52,701 bases of DNA from Asterionellopsis glacialis (lineage: Eukaryota; Bacillariophyta; Plagiogrammaphyceae; Rhaphoneidales; Asterionellopsidaceae), in NCBI GenBank assembly GCA_014885115.2, contig WKLE02000138.1:1-52701 (forward strand). Reading direction: 5' to 3'. Of the stretch, positions 1 through 10,916 are shown in pieces (within the stretch, counting starts at the first letter, position 1; the number at the start of each line of letters is the position of its first letter). Both the position numbers and the translations under genes were made by a program. The notes beneath the pieces are model-generated. The model was not told the DNA's origin. It worked only from the letters and a program-made list of their open reading frames with translations, and searched no databases.

Positions 1-1062
1 ACGTATTCAATACATTGCAACATTTTTTTTCACGGTTCGATCGTGTATATAGCGTGTTTATTGGTCTGGAAATGAATTTGAGATCTTGAGATGTGAGGGT
101 GTTGGTGAAACCATAGATCAACCCTAGTAAACAAGGTGCCTATGAAACATGTCTCGTTTTCTCGAACCACCCTGCAAATAGAGTCCATTGATAAATTAAA
201 CTCTACATGGTAATCTATGCTACTATGAATTTCAGGAACTACAGCTTCTTATGTGCCTCATCTGGAAACACTCATGGATCACCCTCATAACAATGACGAA
301 ACTTTGTGAGTTCTCTGTTGGCGTTAGAGTTTTTAGATTTTTGAAAAAATGTGCTGCGCCTGACTGTCTGTCTGTACCCGTTATGTAAATATACGTATAA
401 TACCTGGTACGTACCTGGTACAGCGATTGTAATTTGACAGAGACAATATCTACAAGAATGTCATTTGTACCTGTAAAATAAATAATATAAGTATTGTTGG
501 TACAGATAGAATCAACACAGCATATTTCTACGCCAATATTGATCTTGAAATGTACAGGTATTAATAATTGGTTTTTACAAAATTAATAAACAAAGAACTC
601 GTTTACCTTCTTGTATATTCTATGAAGGGACCTTCGCGCCAAAAAATCTGAGATGTTTCTCGAAGCAGAGGAAGAATCAACTCCGGACAAATTGGGAGTG
701 TTGTAGATTAGGCTAACCAAAATTCTCTGTTGCTATCTGTTCTCTGCCCCCTCCCAATCTATTGTCGTCGAAGTGTGTATGCATATTGGATGGACTTATT
801 TGCTCTGGCGTACTGTAGAAATAAAGAGTGACCACCGTGGCGACAAAGAAGAAGAGGTGGATTAGAAAGCACTTGCTTTTAATTTGACCGCAACGTTTTA
901 AAGGAAGGAAACGTGATCTAATTTTCTCCTAGAAGAACAAACGGGGAGACGCTAATCGAAGGACTTCCTGTTGGAATTCATCCCTCGCCACAAGCTCCGT
1001 TTCGATACACATTTGCAATATATTGTAAGGCTTGGCAAATTTAGATTACAGATCCTCCCCCG
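1..1062. other. Intergenic region upstream of ORC5
   Basis: No credible coding region is visible on either strand. The stretch holds two copies of the recurring intergenic 9-mer TACCTGGTA (401-409 and 412-420) and an E2F-like site at 633-644. The last few hundred bases are presumably the promoter and 5' leader of ORC5. Confidence 0.6.
633..644 (-). promoter_or_regulatory. Candidate E2F/DP binding site upstream of ORC5
   Basis: The plus strand reads TTCGCGCCAAAA, so the minus strand reads TTTTGGCGCGAA, which fits the E2F/DP consensus TTTSSCGC. It lies about 420 bp upstream of the ATG of an origin recognition gene, the classical kind of E2F target. Seen: the sequence match and its position. 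Inferred: S-phase control. Confidence 0.45.
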
Positions 1063-4000
1063 ATGGATAGCAGAACGAACTCTCAAAGCGTTGATACTAT
1101 GGTAGACAAAAATGCCAACTCTATCCGGCCGCCGTCTTTTTCCTTGAATTCGAGCCACCTTGGTAGGCTAGATGATTTTGAACCCGCCAAAAGCAATGAT
1201 AACAGACACGGGGAAAATTCAAAGATCACGTCATCGGCAACGCTTTCAAAGATAGTTGCATCCAATACAGATGCGTCAGAATCCACTTCAGCCCAGCAAC
1301 CAATTAGCCAAGCCGATGGAGATGATGCAGAATTGGCAGATTTTGTTGAACGCTCAAATTTATTGGAAGGATGGGATGGAAATCACAGTCATAACGTACC
1401 GATATTGTCAGAGAACCGTAGGAAAGGCACCGAGCATGCCATCAGTGCCCCGTTGCATCGACCAGCAGTTTCTCATGCGGAACTGGTTCCACCCGAAAGC
1501 TACGACCAGATGCCGTCGTCTCCTCTGTCCAGAACTGCGGGTTCTTATGCCTCGGTGCATAGTAAGCAAAGCGGGGGGAAATGTGTAAATGGGGGCAAAG
1601 AATCAACAAAACTTACGGAACAGGGTTCATCCACTCAGGAAAGTGTAAGTTGCACATCAAGATCTCTAAGGACCGCGGGAAGCCCTGGAAAAAGTCTAAA
1701 GAAGAAGTGTCCTCGATTACCAAAATTCGAACTAGGAGACTCTATAACAAAGACACAGATTGTAAATTTATTGGCTAACGTTGGGCGACCGGGAGCAACA
1801 TTGTCACCACGACGAAAGACCTCACCCATTGACCTTTTACGAGCAGTTTCTGTTTCGGTTGACGCCAGCGAAGTATCACCTGTCCATTCCAAAGCCGAAG
1901 ATAATACTGTGAGACTGGAAATAGCATCTTTCGACTCAAATTCAGCTCCAGGTTCTGTAATTGACAAGAATTCGGTTGCAAGTGCTACGACATGCTTGGA
2001 CGAAGGATTAGATATGCACACGCCATCTCAAGGGGGGGATAGAAATGTGTTGTCGTCTGAGCACAATAGCGACGGACAAACTTTTGGACAAAAACATGAT
2101 TTGCTAAAAGAACAGACTTCGGAATTGGGTACCCAAAACGATTCGAAAAAAGCTCAAAATAGAATTCAGGACACTGCAAATCCTGATTCAATAGCGGAAA
2201 TCAAAGTTAGTAACATATTTGGAAATCTGAAAACCCCAATATCCGAAGATGTTAATGATGTTCAGGTATCTATTGAGGCTGGCGACGATACTGAAGAATC
2301 AGAGAACGAGACTCTGGATTCAGACGAAGAAGATCTGATCGAGGCTACTTACGATATTGAGGCTCGCAGGAAGCGAAACGTTGAACGCAATCGTCAACGA
2401 ATGAAGGACCTTGGAATATATCAAAGTCCAAAGAAACAAACCAAACAGAATAATGAAAGCAGACTTAGAACGCCAGAGGATGTTGAAGACGTCCCCCCAA
2501 GGCATGGCATGCTGTTTTCTACAGCTTACAACAAGGTACCGTCTCGATCTGAGAAAAAAATGCAACACGTCATTGGAAATGATAATCAAGCTCGTGAAAC
2601 AATAGATTGTTTGGAGGAACTTTACTTGAGATACCCGCATCGTCAATCACAAATAAAAATGCTTTTTAGCATGATGAGTTCATCTGTTCGACAGGCTTCG
2701 AATCCCGTTAATGGCGTATACGTGCCAGCTCCTATCTTTGTCAGCGGACCACCTGCAGTGGGGAAAACGTCAGTCGTTCGCGATGTCGTGAACACCCTGA
2801 AGCGTCTGAAAGCGACGTCAAATGATTTAGGATGCACGAGTCGACCCGATCTGCTGATCGGAAGCGCATATGTAAATTGTTCTACATTAGAACCATCATC
2901 GATTGATGCACTTGTACAAAGTGCGTATCGTCAGCTGGTCGAAGATGTCGATGTTTGTCACGAGAAAAAGAGGAAACGGAAACGCAAGAAGCCGACCAAT
3001 TTGTCAAAAGCATCTACTCTTTCGCTGGAAAATAATCCGCCTTCTCCAATGGACGAAGAAAATAAATTTGTAATGAATGTTGAAGAAACAGAAGATACCG
3101 ATGAACTAGAAGACAAGATAACTCGGAGGTTAGAGACCGCTCGGAAAAAATCCCGGCGGAATTTTCAGGAAGTGCCAATGGAATATAACGGGCGGCGAAC
3201 GAGAGCACGAAGGTCCTGCGACAATACAACTGACGCCAAGCAACTGCCTTCAAGCAATGAACCCGAAAATTGGATTAGCAATACTTCAAGTAAGGTTGAA
3301 GAAAAGACAGCAGCACACGGAGCCCCTGTTGCGTTTGGTCGCGCAATTGCGCCTTTGTTTGGAAATAAGGACCACATGCTTAGCAATTCCGAACATCGAG
3401 GCTGTGCCTTTCTCATCCTAGACCATGCGGAGAGGTTGCTCTCTTTATCGTCAAGAAAAAAAGTGTCGACCGAACGGAATAATTTTCTCGCGCAACTTTT
3501 GCTGTTGCCGAAGGTAATGGGTTTAAATCTTACAATTATATCAATAACTTCAAGTAATCTTTTGGACTGTTCACGTAAGTATCGGAAATATCTCAGGAAC
3601 GTCTTCTTTAAAATGGATTGTCAAACATTGCTCTCGTTTCCTCACATGACTTCTTCTTCTTTCACCAGGTGTCAACAATGTGGCACCCACTCAAAAAGCA
3701 TTGGGAACAATCAAAGATGCAGTAGCACCTTTGCGAATCCACTTTCCTTCATATAAAGGGAAAGAAGTCTTCAAAGATGTAAGTGTTACGACGTTGCAGC
3801 TTCGAATTTACCTAGACGAGCATTATCTCATTTTTTCACCCTTTACTTCACAGATCTTCAACAGACCAGAGATGAAGCAGCTTATAACGGGACAAGCCCT
3901 GTCTGAGTCTCCGCACGACGCCGATGAGTTTCAGAAGAAAATCTATAGCTCATTTTTGGATCTTATGATCCAGTCGCTATCCGGATGTACGCGAAATATA

Positions 4001-4813
4001 CGAGAGATGATCAAGCTAGGTCGACTATGGACAAGTTACATCAAGCCGCTTAGTTCGTGTGAAATTGACGCAGCCGTCGTGGCAGCTCGGGTTCATTTGC
4101 GCCGCAATCTTTCAAGTGTTGAAGCTAAAAACTTGTGTAGTGAGATTACAGTAATGCTGAACACACGGATTCTTCCTGAGATTCGAGCCGTTTTGGAGAA
4201 GGGCTTCATGCTTACTACTGACTTCCCTACTGCCAGCGATGGCAACTTTCTTAGCAGTAGGGGATCCTTGGGTCTTCCGTTTCTCACTGAATGTCTCATG
4301 ATTGCTGCATTTATTTGTCAGCATAATAAGGCCGACAAAGATAAAAAATTGTTCACAAAGCAGAAAAACGGAAAACGTAACAATAGGAAAAGGAACAAAG
4401 CTGAGTGTAATATTGCGGAGAGTCTTGCATATGGATCAAATACTTGGGAACAGCAACAACTTAAAATGCTGCGCCCGCGATCTTTTCCCTTGGAACGCAT
4501 GTTATCCGTCTTTGTCAACATTGCTGGCATTATAGAAGGAGAATCGCTCGTACTGCTTCCAGCTGGAGCAACAAATACGGATGATTTTATTCAATCCGCA
4601 GGAACGTCATCTTTTTTTGAGTGCCTTGCTCAACTTCGTGAAATTGGGGTGCTTCGCCAAGTAGGGGATAACTATTTGTCTACTTGTGACCGTAGTGCAT
4701 CGTTGGATCGGATGCATTTGTCGTCAATAAAATACTGGTGCGAACTGACACGAGAAGATGCCGATGAAATTGCTAAAAACCTTGATTTCCCACTTTCTCA
4801 ATACTTGATGTAG
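1063..4813 (+). CDS. ORC5: Origin recognition complex subunit 5 (ORC5)
   Basis: This AAA+ subunit of the origin recognition complex helps load MCM helicases in the nucleus. Exons are 1063-3574, 3669-3778 and 3854-4813 (1193 aa). The last intron is 75 nt and free of stops, so its retention would not break the frame. Walker A (GPPAVGKTS) starts near residue 562 and the Walker B-like LILDHAERL lies near 3415-3441. The C-terminal ORC5 winged-helix region follows, with landmarks IHFPSYKGKE, FIDN-free spacing and RSFPLERMLSVFVNIAGI. Known ORC5 proteins are about 430-550 aa. Here roughly 540 N-terminal residues are low-complexity and Ser/Asp/Glu-rich, and a basic insert (KKRKRKRKKP) sits between the Walker motifs, possibly a nuclear localisation signal. 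The N-terminal part contains a short motif, RKRNVERNRQRMKDLGI, of a kind seen in plant and algal nuclear proteins. The long N-terminus and the start codon are less certain than the core. Confidence 0.88.
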
Positions 4814-5287
4814 TTTTTGCCATAGAATTCTTTTAGGTTTAATGGACCACCTATTTCCAGGGAAATTTATTGTTAACACCATAATTTAAAACTACCGATT
4901 ATGAAGCTTTCTTGTCCTATTATTTTCACGGAAACCATGTTTCTTGTCATCAGCCTATTATCATAAAACTTTGGAAGTTGAGTACTTTCGTAATGTTGAT
5001 GACTGCTACATCTACCAAAGCGGTCGCAACGTCTATGGTAGTTCAGAAACAATACAAAACAAAGTTGATAAGGGAGCAAAAGGTTATGCAACAGCAAAAG
5101 ATCGTCTTGAGCTTTGAACTAATTATTATGTATTTTTACCAATCACTGTAGATGGATTGGAACAACGATGTGTTCAATTGATGTACCGTACGATGTTATG
5201 GACGAGAAGCCATCACGAAAAAGACTTTTTCCAATAGGAATGCATGAAGTACGCAATTGAATTTCTATGTAAATAAAGCAGTACGCT
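4814..5287. other. Convergent intergenic region, ORC5 / Argonaute
   Basis: These are the shared 3' flanks of two convergent genes. It is AT-rich and I see no gene, repeat or recognisable RNA in it. Confidence 0.6.
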
Positions 5288-8200
5288 TTACGCAGAGACA
5301 TGTGGACGAAACGGGACACGCCACTTAAGATCCGAATTTTGTTTTTCATCATAAGGGCTAAACTTCGGAAGTAGTTCAGAGACAAGCTCGGGTGTCAATC
5401 TGCCATTAATCTAACAGAACGAGAAAGGTGTAAATTATGTCAGTCGCTAAAGGTTTTGGGGTAGGGCGGAAAATCATTATTTCAGTGGAAAACTCACCAA
5501 GTCGTCATCAACTTCACGAATGTAATGCACTCTGTCTTCAAAAGTACCATCAGGATCATTGAGATCATCTGAAGTGCTCTTAATTTTCTCAGTTTCCAAA
5601 AGATCTGTAGTGGATTAAGACGAAAAGCTTGTGAGCAAAAATTCAGTTTAAATGAAATACCACAGAGAAAGCGAATTCTTACATTTTATGTATCCATTGT
5701 AATTCTCAGCAAGTCTTTTGCTGTAATGCACTACTGGGACCTTCCGTACCTAAAATGAAAACGGACACGGGAGGGAAGAGACATGTTAATTAATGACGGA
5801 AACAGAGATTAACAAGGAGGGAATTTACCATGGACCACACCAAAAGCAAGCATAACAAAAGTACTCGACGCACCGACTTCGTGGCTGTACCATACATATA
5901 ACTCATGTGATAGACGCTTTTCTGAAGCGCATCCTTGGTCAAAGGTGAGCCCCCCGATCCTGTAGGTCTACAAACGGCGTTCTCGTTGAACAAAACTCTA
6001 TAGAAAACTGGTTTTGATGTCCCCTTCAATCCACCTTGAGGCGTCAATAGGAAATCATACCCTGTATCCTTTACATCGGAAAATAACTGGATATTGGCAT
6101 TCACTGGCTCTTCTTTGGTGACGTCTTTAGTTGCCAGCTGTAGACCATTTTGAAAGGGCATAACGAACTCATCGTCAACGCAAGTTCCGCTTAAAACATT
6201 TGTTTTATATCCTTCCCTTTTTGGTAGTGTTACTCGGTAATTATGTTGCGTCTGAGATATAACAAAAGTGATTACTGGAGTGCAAAACACACAGCCACGG
6301 CCTTTGCAATTGGACGAATTCGGACATGCAAAACCCTCTTCTGTAAGATTCAATTCATAAAAGGCTCTGCGTATTGCGGCAAACTCATGCTGTAGAATTT
6401 TGCTGAAGCTTCCATCCGAGGCACCATCACGGAAAACAAGAACACGCTGAGGTTTCTGCCTAGTGTGCATATAAAACTGGATCGCAAGGCTCTGCCAAGT
6501 ATAGATTTGCAAAATCCAAGAGCGTGAATGAGCAAAAATATTCTATGCATAGATGGCATACGCAAATAAACAAAAATGCACTGACCTTTGTAATGCTGAG
6601 CATCACCGCATCACTTATAATATCTGACTTGTCCTGAGCTTTCAGCGTTTGTGCCATTGGCATGCATGACTGATCCAGGCAGGCCGATGCTCCAATGATC
6701 GAGATATTGGCCTGGCCCTGACCTGTAATATATAGAAAAAAGATGAATTTGTAAGTTGAAGGCACTTAATAATTGAAGGCACTCAATAATTGAAGTCAAG
6801 CCAGGAGCTACAAGGTACTTACCATGAGACATGGCAACCCCAAACACTAAAGTAGGAATTTCCGAGACCCAAGGGATACCTCCATCGATGTCCCATGCGC
6901 AACCTTTATTGCATAGGTTGAATAATTTAGTGTTCATTTTAAGTGCCACATTAGAACAGCTTTGGGCAAAATGAGAGACACGTGATGAGACTCAAAAGCA
7001 TAAAACACAAGACAATTGTGCAAATGAAATAACTTTATCTTGGGTACGTACTATTGATCCTTTCTAGAGTTGGTAATGTATTTTTTGTGGACAATGCATT
7101 GCGACTGAACACCAAATTCAAACTGACACATCATCTTTACCAAGTTGTAGAGATCTTTTGAATCATCTTGCAAGTAAACAATAATCATTGCGGGGCACTC
7201 AACCATCTCGCATATCTCTTCCGCACTAATAGAGATAGAGGTGGAACGATTCACAAAATCTGTCTCGGTGAGGAGCTCCCCTGTTTCGGGTACCTGCCAC
7301 ACAAAGTCAATCGTGCGGATTCGAGTCCAACGTCCCCTATCTAATATTTCATAGCAGCCTTATAAAGAGAAAAGACGGCGCGAACATTTGGGTGAGAAAT
7401 TCTGCGAGGTTATGAAGCGAACTTCACCGAGATATCGATAACATCCAATAGGAAAAAGAACTATCCTACCTTGATGCCCGCGAATGTCAAAGAGATCAAC
7501 AGGGTGATCCCTGTCGTTGTTGACTATAGCTTTGATCCGTGCATTCTTTGTTTCGCCATTTCTGTCTGTAAGTATATGGGTCTCCAGATTTTCTTCTTCT
7601 GGCAAAATTAGCTCCATGTGACGATTATGAAACATCACAAGACAATCCACAATATTTTCCGTATCAGGAACTGATATTCTTGTTCTGAACCAAGTCTGGT
7701 ACCTGGAAAAGACTCCCTTCGCGTCCTTCAAATAAAAATCCCGGGCGACATCCATTGCTTCCTTGAAAGCACCATAGCACTCCTTGGGACGACTTTCCTG
7801 AAATAAAAATAAAACGAGAAAGAATGAAAAGTAGATAAGTTTCCACCAAATCGGCGAATTACTGGCTAAACTAGCAGCATCATTCGTATTTTTCCGGAAA
7901 CACTTCGTTACATACCACCCTCTTTCTAATCGTAACATTATGGAGCATTGGTTCCCTCTCGTCGAAGATTGAAGGAGTCTGCATTCCGTGATTCTTCATA
8001 ACCTGTAATAATTTTGTAACGGCTTGCTCACCGCTGCCAACAAAGTCAACTACCACAAATGAACTCATGTCAGACGGTCTATATGCAAGAAAGATGTCAA
8101 AGAATAACGCGCATGATTTTTAGTTAGGTGGGCATTTCTTTCACTTAGCAATTGCATAGATCTACCAATATGAGTTGTACCACTCACGAACTGAATTTGA

Positions 8201-10366
8201 CATCTTTTAGATCCCACGAACCATTTCTTGGAGAGCATTTCTTGTTGTTGAAGGTCACAGTAGGTTCAGGGAGTACTTTGGCTTGTAGAGTCACTGGTTC
8301 CTTCGCACAAGTAAAATTGAACTGTCGTAGAATTTGAGATAAGGATAGGCCAGATTTGTCTTCCAACTCAGATGCGATTTCCTTAACCTTTGTTGTAAGG
8401 TCAATCCTATCACTTGCAGAGAAATTGTCATTCCATTTCAGAATTTCCTCTATATGGTCATCTGCTCCCAATAATTTTTTCTTTCCAAAGGACTGATATA
8501 GAAACTCAACTGGGAAGTACTCGTCAATCTTAGCTCTGGTCTTTAGAAGTACTAATGGCATCTTCGGGTATTTAATAGTTATACCTTTTTTTTGAGCCCA
8601 GTAATCGCACATATTAATGAGAGGTCCCTGCACTTCTTCTTCCTTTTCTTCTTGCTTACTCTCCTCCTCTTGTTTTTCTTCTTGCTTATTCTCCTCTTGT
8701 TTTTCTTCGCCATCCTTGTTCTGATCATTGGTGTCTCCCTTTTTGGTAAAATCTTTACTTTTCCATTGTCTCGGCGGTAACTCATTGAAATAGTGTTTAT
8801 CAGCAGACCAGATTATGCTATCAATACCTTGTTTGCAGTCCATCCTAGTGGGTGGCCTGGACTGAGTTCGCCTTTTACTGAGCCACTTTTCACTTTTGCC
8901 TCGTTCCTTTTGTTCTAAATAGAAATGCCACAAAGAAATAAATAGAAAATATATCAGGTATACACTGAGAACAGTCATGGTCTGTTTTGTTGTCAAAGTA
9001 ACCTTACCTTTTTCCCATGCTTCACTTGGTGGTCCACATTCCATGCGGATTCGAAGTTTCTTCAATGCTTCTTCAATGGCAGTCTTTGTAGGATCATCTG
9101 TGATGGGACGATCAAATGATGGAACACGCACTCCTGCAATTGTTTTTTCCCTTTCATCAAGGATTAGCACAGGTTTTTGATTGACAGATTCTTTATCAAA
9201 CCAACCTAATCCTGCATCGCAAGACAGAAACACATTACCATTTTGACAAAACCTTGTGGCTTGTGCAATGCCAACAAAAGGAGAATATTTTTTTCCCTGT
9301 ATTTTAGGCAAATAGCAATAATAGAAAGTTGAAGTTAGTTCGTTTCCTTTACAACAAAACTTGTTGTCAGATAGGCACCTACGCAACGTACCATATATGT
9401 GTTCCATAAATCGCCTAACATTTGTTCGTCTTGGTTATCCTCTGGTAAGTAAAACAAATGAGGTGATCTGCCCTCAGCAATCAAAGTAGTAAACATTGCT
9501 GACTTTGATGCTGTGTCCATAAGTTGGCGAAGACGTTCGGTTTCTTTGAAATCTGAAATTTGATTTTCCATGAATTGGCGCACCAATTTGTTAGGAATTA
9601 CACACACTTCAGTGAGACGAACTAGATAGTAACTTGGTTTTACTTGGTCAGCATAGGAATCTGCCTCTTCACAATCTTTCTTAATGCTAACAACAAAGGT
9701 TTTGTGCGGGCCGGCCTTTGGAGCTTGAGGACGGTTGAATGGTGTTCCGTCATCCGCCGGGCCATAAATACTATTGGGGGGTTCGATGGTCTTCTCTTCT
9801 TCATCTCCATTATCCTCTATGTCCATTTCATCTGAAACCTCGAAAAGTCTCTTGTTCGAGTATGCAGAGCTCCTGCCATCGCTGACGAGCAATTTTCCTT
9901 CATCTTTCCATAAATTCTGTTGCAACTGTACTAAAATCTTGCGAGATAAGGGGTTGTCACCCCTAGCTGTATCAACTATTTTTTCTTCGCCTCTTCGTTG
10001 TAATGTAGTGATTTCAAACTCGAAAGGGTCTAAGAACTCACCATTGGGTCCTTTTTTCTTGACCCTTTTGGCATCACGAATTTCCACGACATATTGGACC
10101 CATTCGTCACTATGTAAACGACTTTCATCATTCACAGTAAGTCGGTACATATTGAGTTGTACTTGCATCATCGATTGACGATCAGGAACACTCCGATGGT
10201 CACGTCCGCCACCTCTCCCCCCTCTTCCACCACCCCATCCACCTCGTCCACCGCCTCCTCCTCGTCCGCCTCTATTGCCTTGGTACCCACCGCCTCCTCT
10301 TCCACCTCCATACCTTTGGTACCCACCGCCCCTACCACCATGTCCATCGTAGAAACGCCCACTCAT
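5288..10366 (-). CDS. AGO: Argonaute (AGO clade), predicted slicer-deficient
   Basis: Argonaute proteins bind small guide RNAs and direct silencing. Twelve exons (minus strand): 10366-9392, 9296-9008, 8914-8188, 8078-7916, 7797-7470, 7340-7052, 6959-6823, 6722-6586, 6491-5874, 5749-5683, 5604-5498 and 5410-5288 (1319 aa). All junctions are GT-AG and keep frame. The chosen ATG (10366) precedes an RGG-rich tail. The N domain follows, then a PAZ-like region with a Glu/Lys-rich insert (about 8600-8780), linker 2 (NGSWDLKDVKF), MID and PIWI. MID keeps the guide 5'-phosphate residues (DLYNLVK, SQC, ALKMNTK). In PIWI the first catalytic Asp is Ala966 (GVAMSHG), Glu is Asp1003, Asp1037 is kept (RDGASDG) and the last His appears to be Lys1232. 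A Cys-rich insert lies at 6282-6326. Identity is secure. The exon 5/6 acceptor and the exon 9/10 donor (GTGCGT) were chosen for protein continuity. Confidence 0.9.
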
Positions 10367-10916
10367 GAGAAAACTTATGCTCAACGTATATTCTTTATAT
10401 TATGGTTGATTCCATTTGTGTCAAACAACACAAGAAGAAGCTAAAAACGAAGCCTCACGAGCCCGTCACAATCACGTTAAACGACTAGCACAAGGTGCGG
10501 GAAAGTATCTTTTCTTGATGCCACAGAACAAAAAGATTGCTTCTTGTGTCGAGCCCGCAAAACCTTGCATCAGTCATGCTGGCGATCTGTCTACGCCTGG
10601 TGGGGCGCGTTCATGCGTTGCTTCCCACTTCCCCTCATTTTTTCACTCTACGGTAGGACTCTCTACCTGGTACTGTACGGTACCACTATGTACTCTATTA
10701 CGCCCTCTTTAGAGTCCAAAGATTACTGGTATTATACCTCTAGAGTCTACGAGCTCGTAAGTACCAGGTACTAGTACCGATACCGACAACCGACTGACTC
10801 ACAGAAAAGAGCCAAAAAGACAAAAAATAATATCCGAAAGTTGGAAAAGCAACGACTGAGANNNNNNNTCCCCTCTTGTGATAGTAAGTTAGTGGTCGAG
10901 GTGAAGAATTCTTACA
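10367..10916. other. Divergent promoter region, Argonaute / ADCK2-like kinase
   Basis: This is the 550 bp between two divergent genes. It holds two copies of the recurring 9-mer (10664-10672 and 10762-10770) and a 7-base assembly gap at 10862-10868. No coding region is supported here. Confidence 0.6.

Noticed and set aside
3779..3853. Treating the 75-nt in-frame segment of ORC5 as coding
   Set aside because: It has GTAAGT and a pyrimidine-rich CACAG end, and removing it joins IHFPSYKGKEVFKD to IFNRPEMKQ as expected for ORC5; retention remains possible.
5800..5873. Reading through the Argonaute exon 9 donor to the tail RRVLLLCLLLVWSM
   Set aside because: Splicing at GTGCGT (5873) instead gives KSVRKVPVVHYSKRLAEN, which continues the PIWI family pattern and reaches a proper C-terminus.
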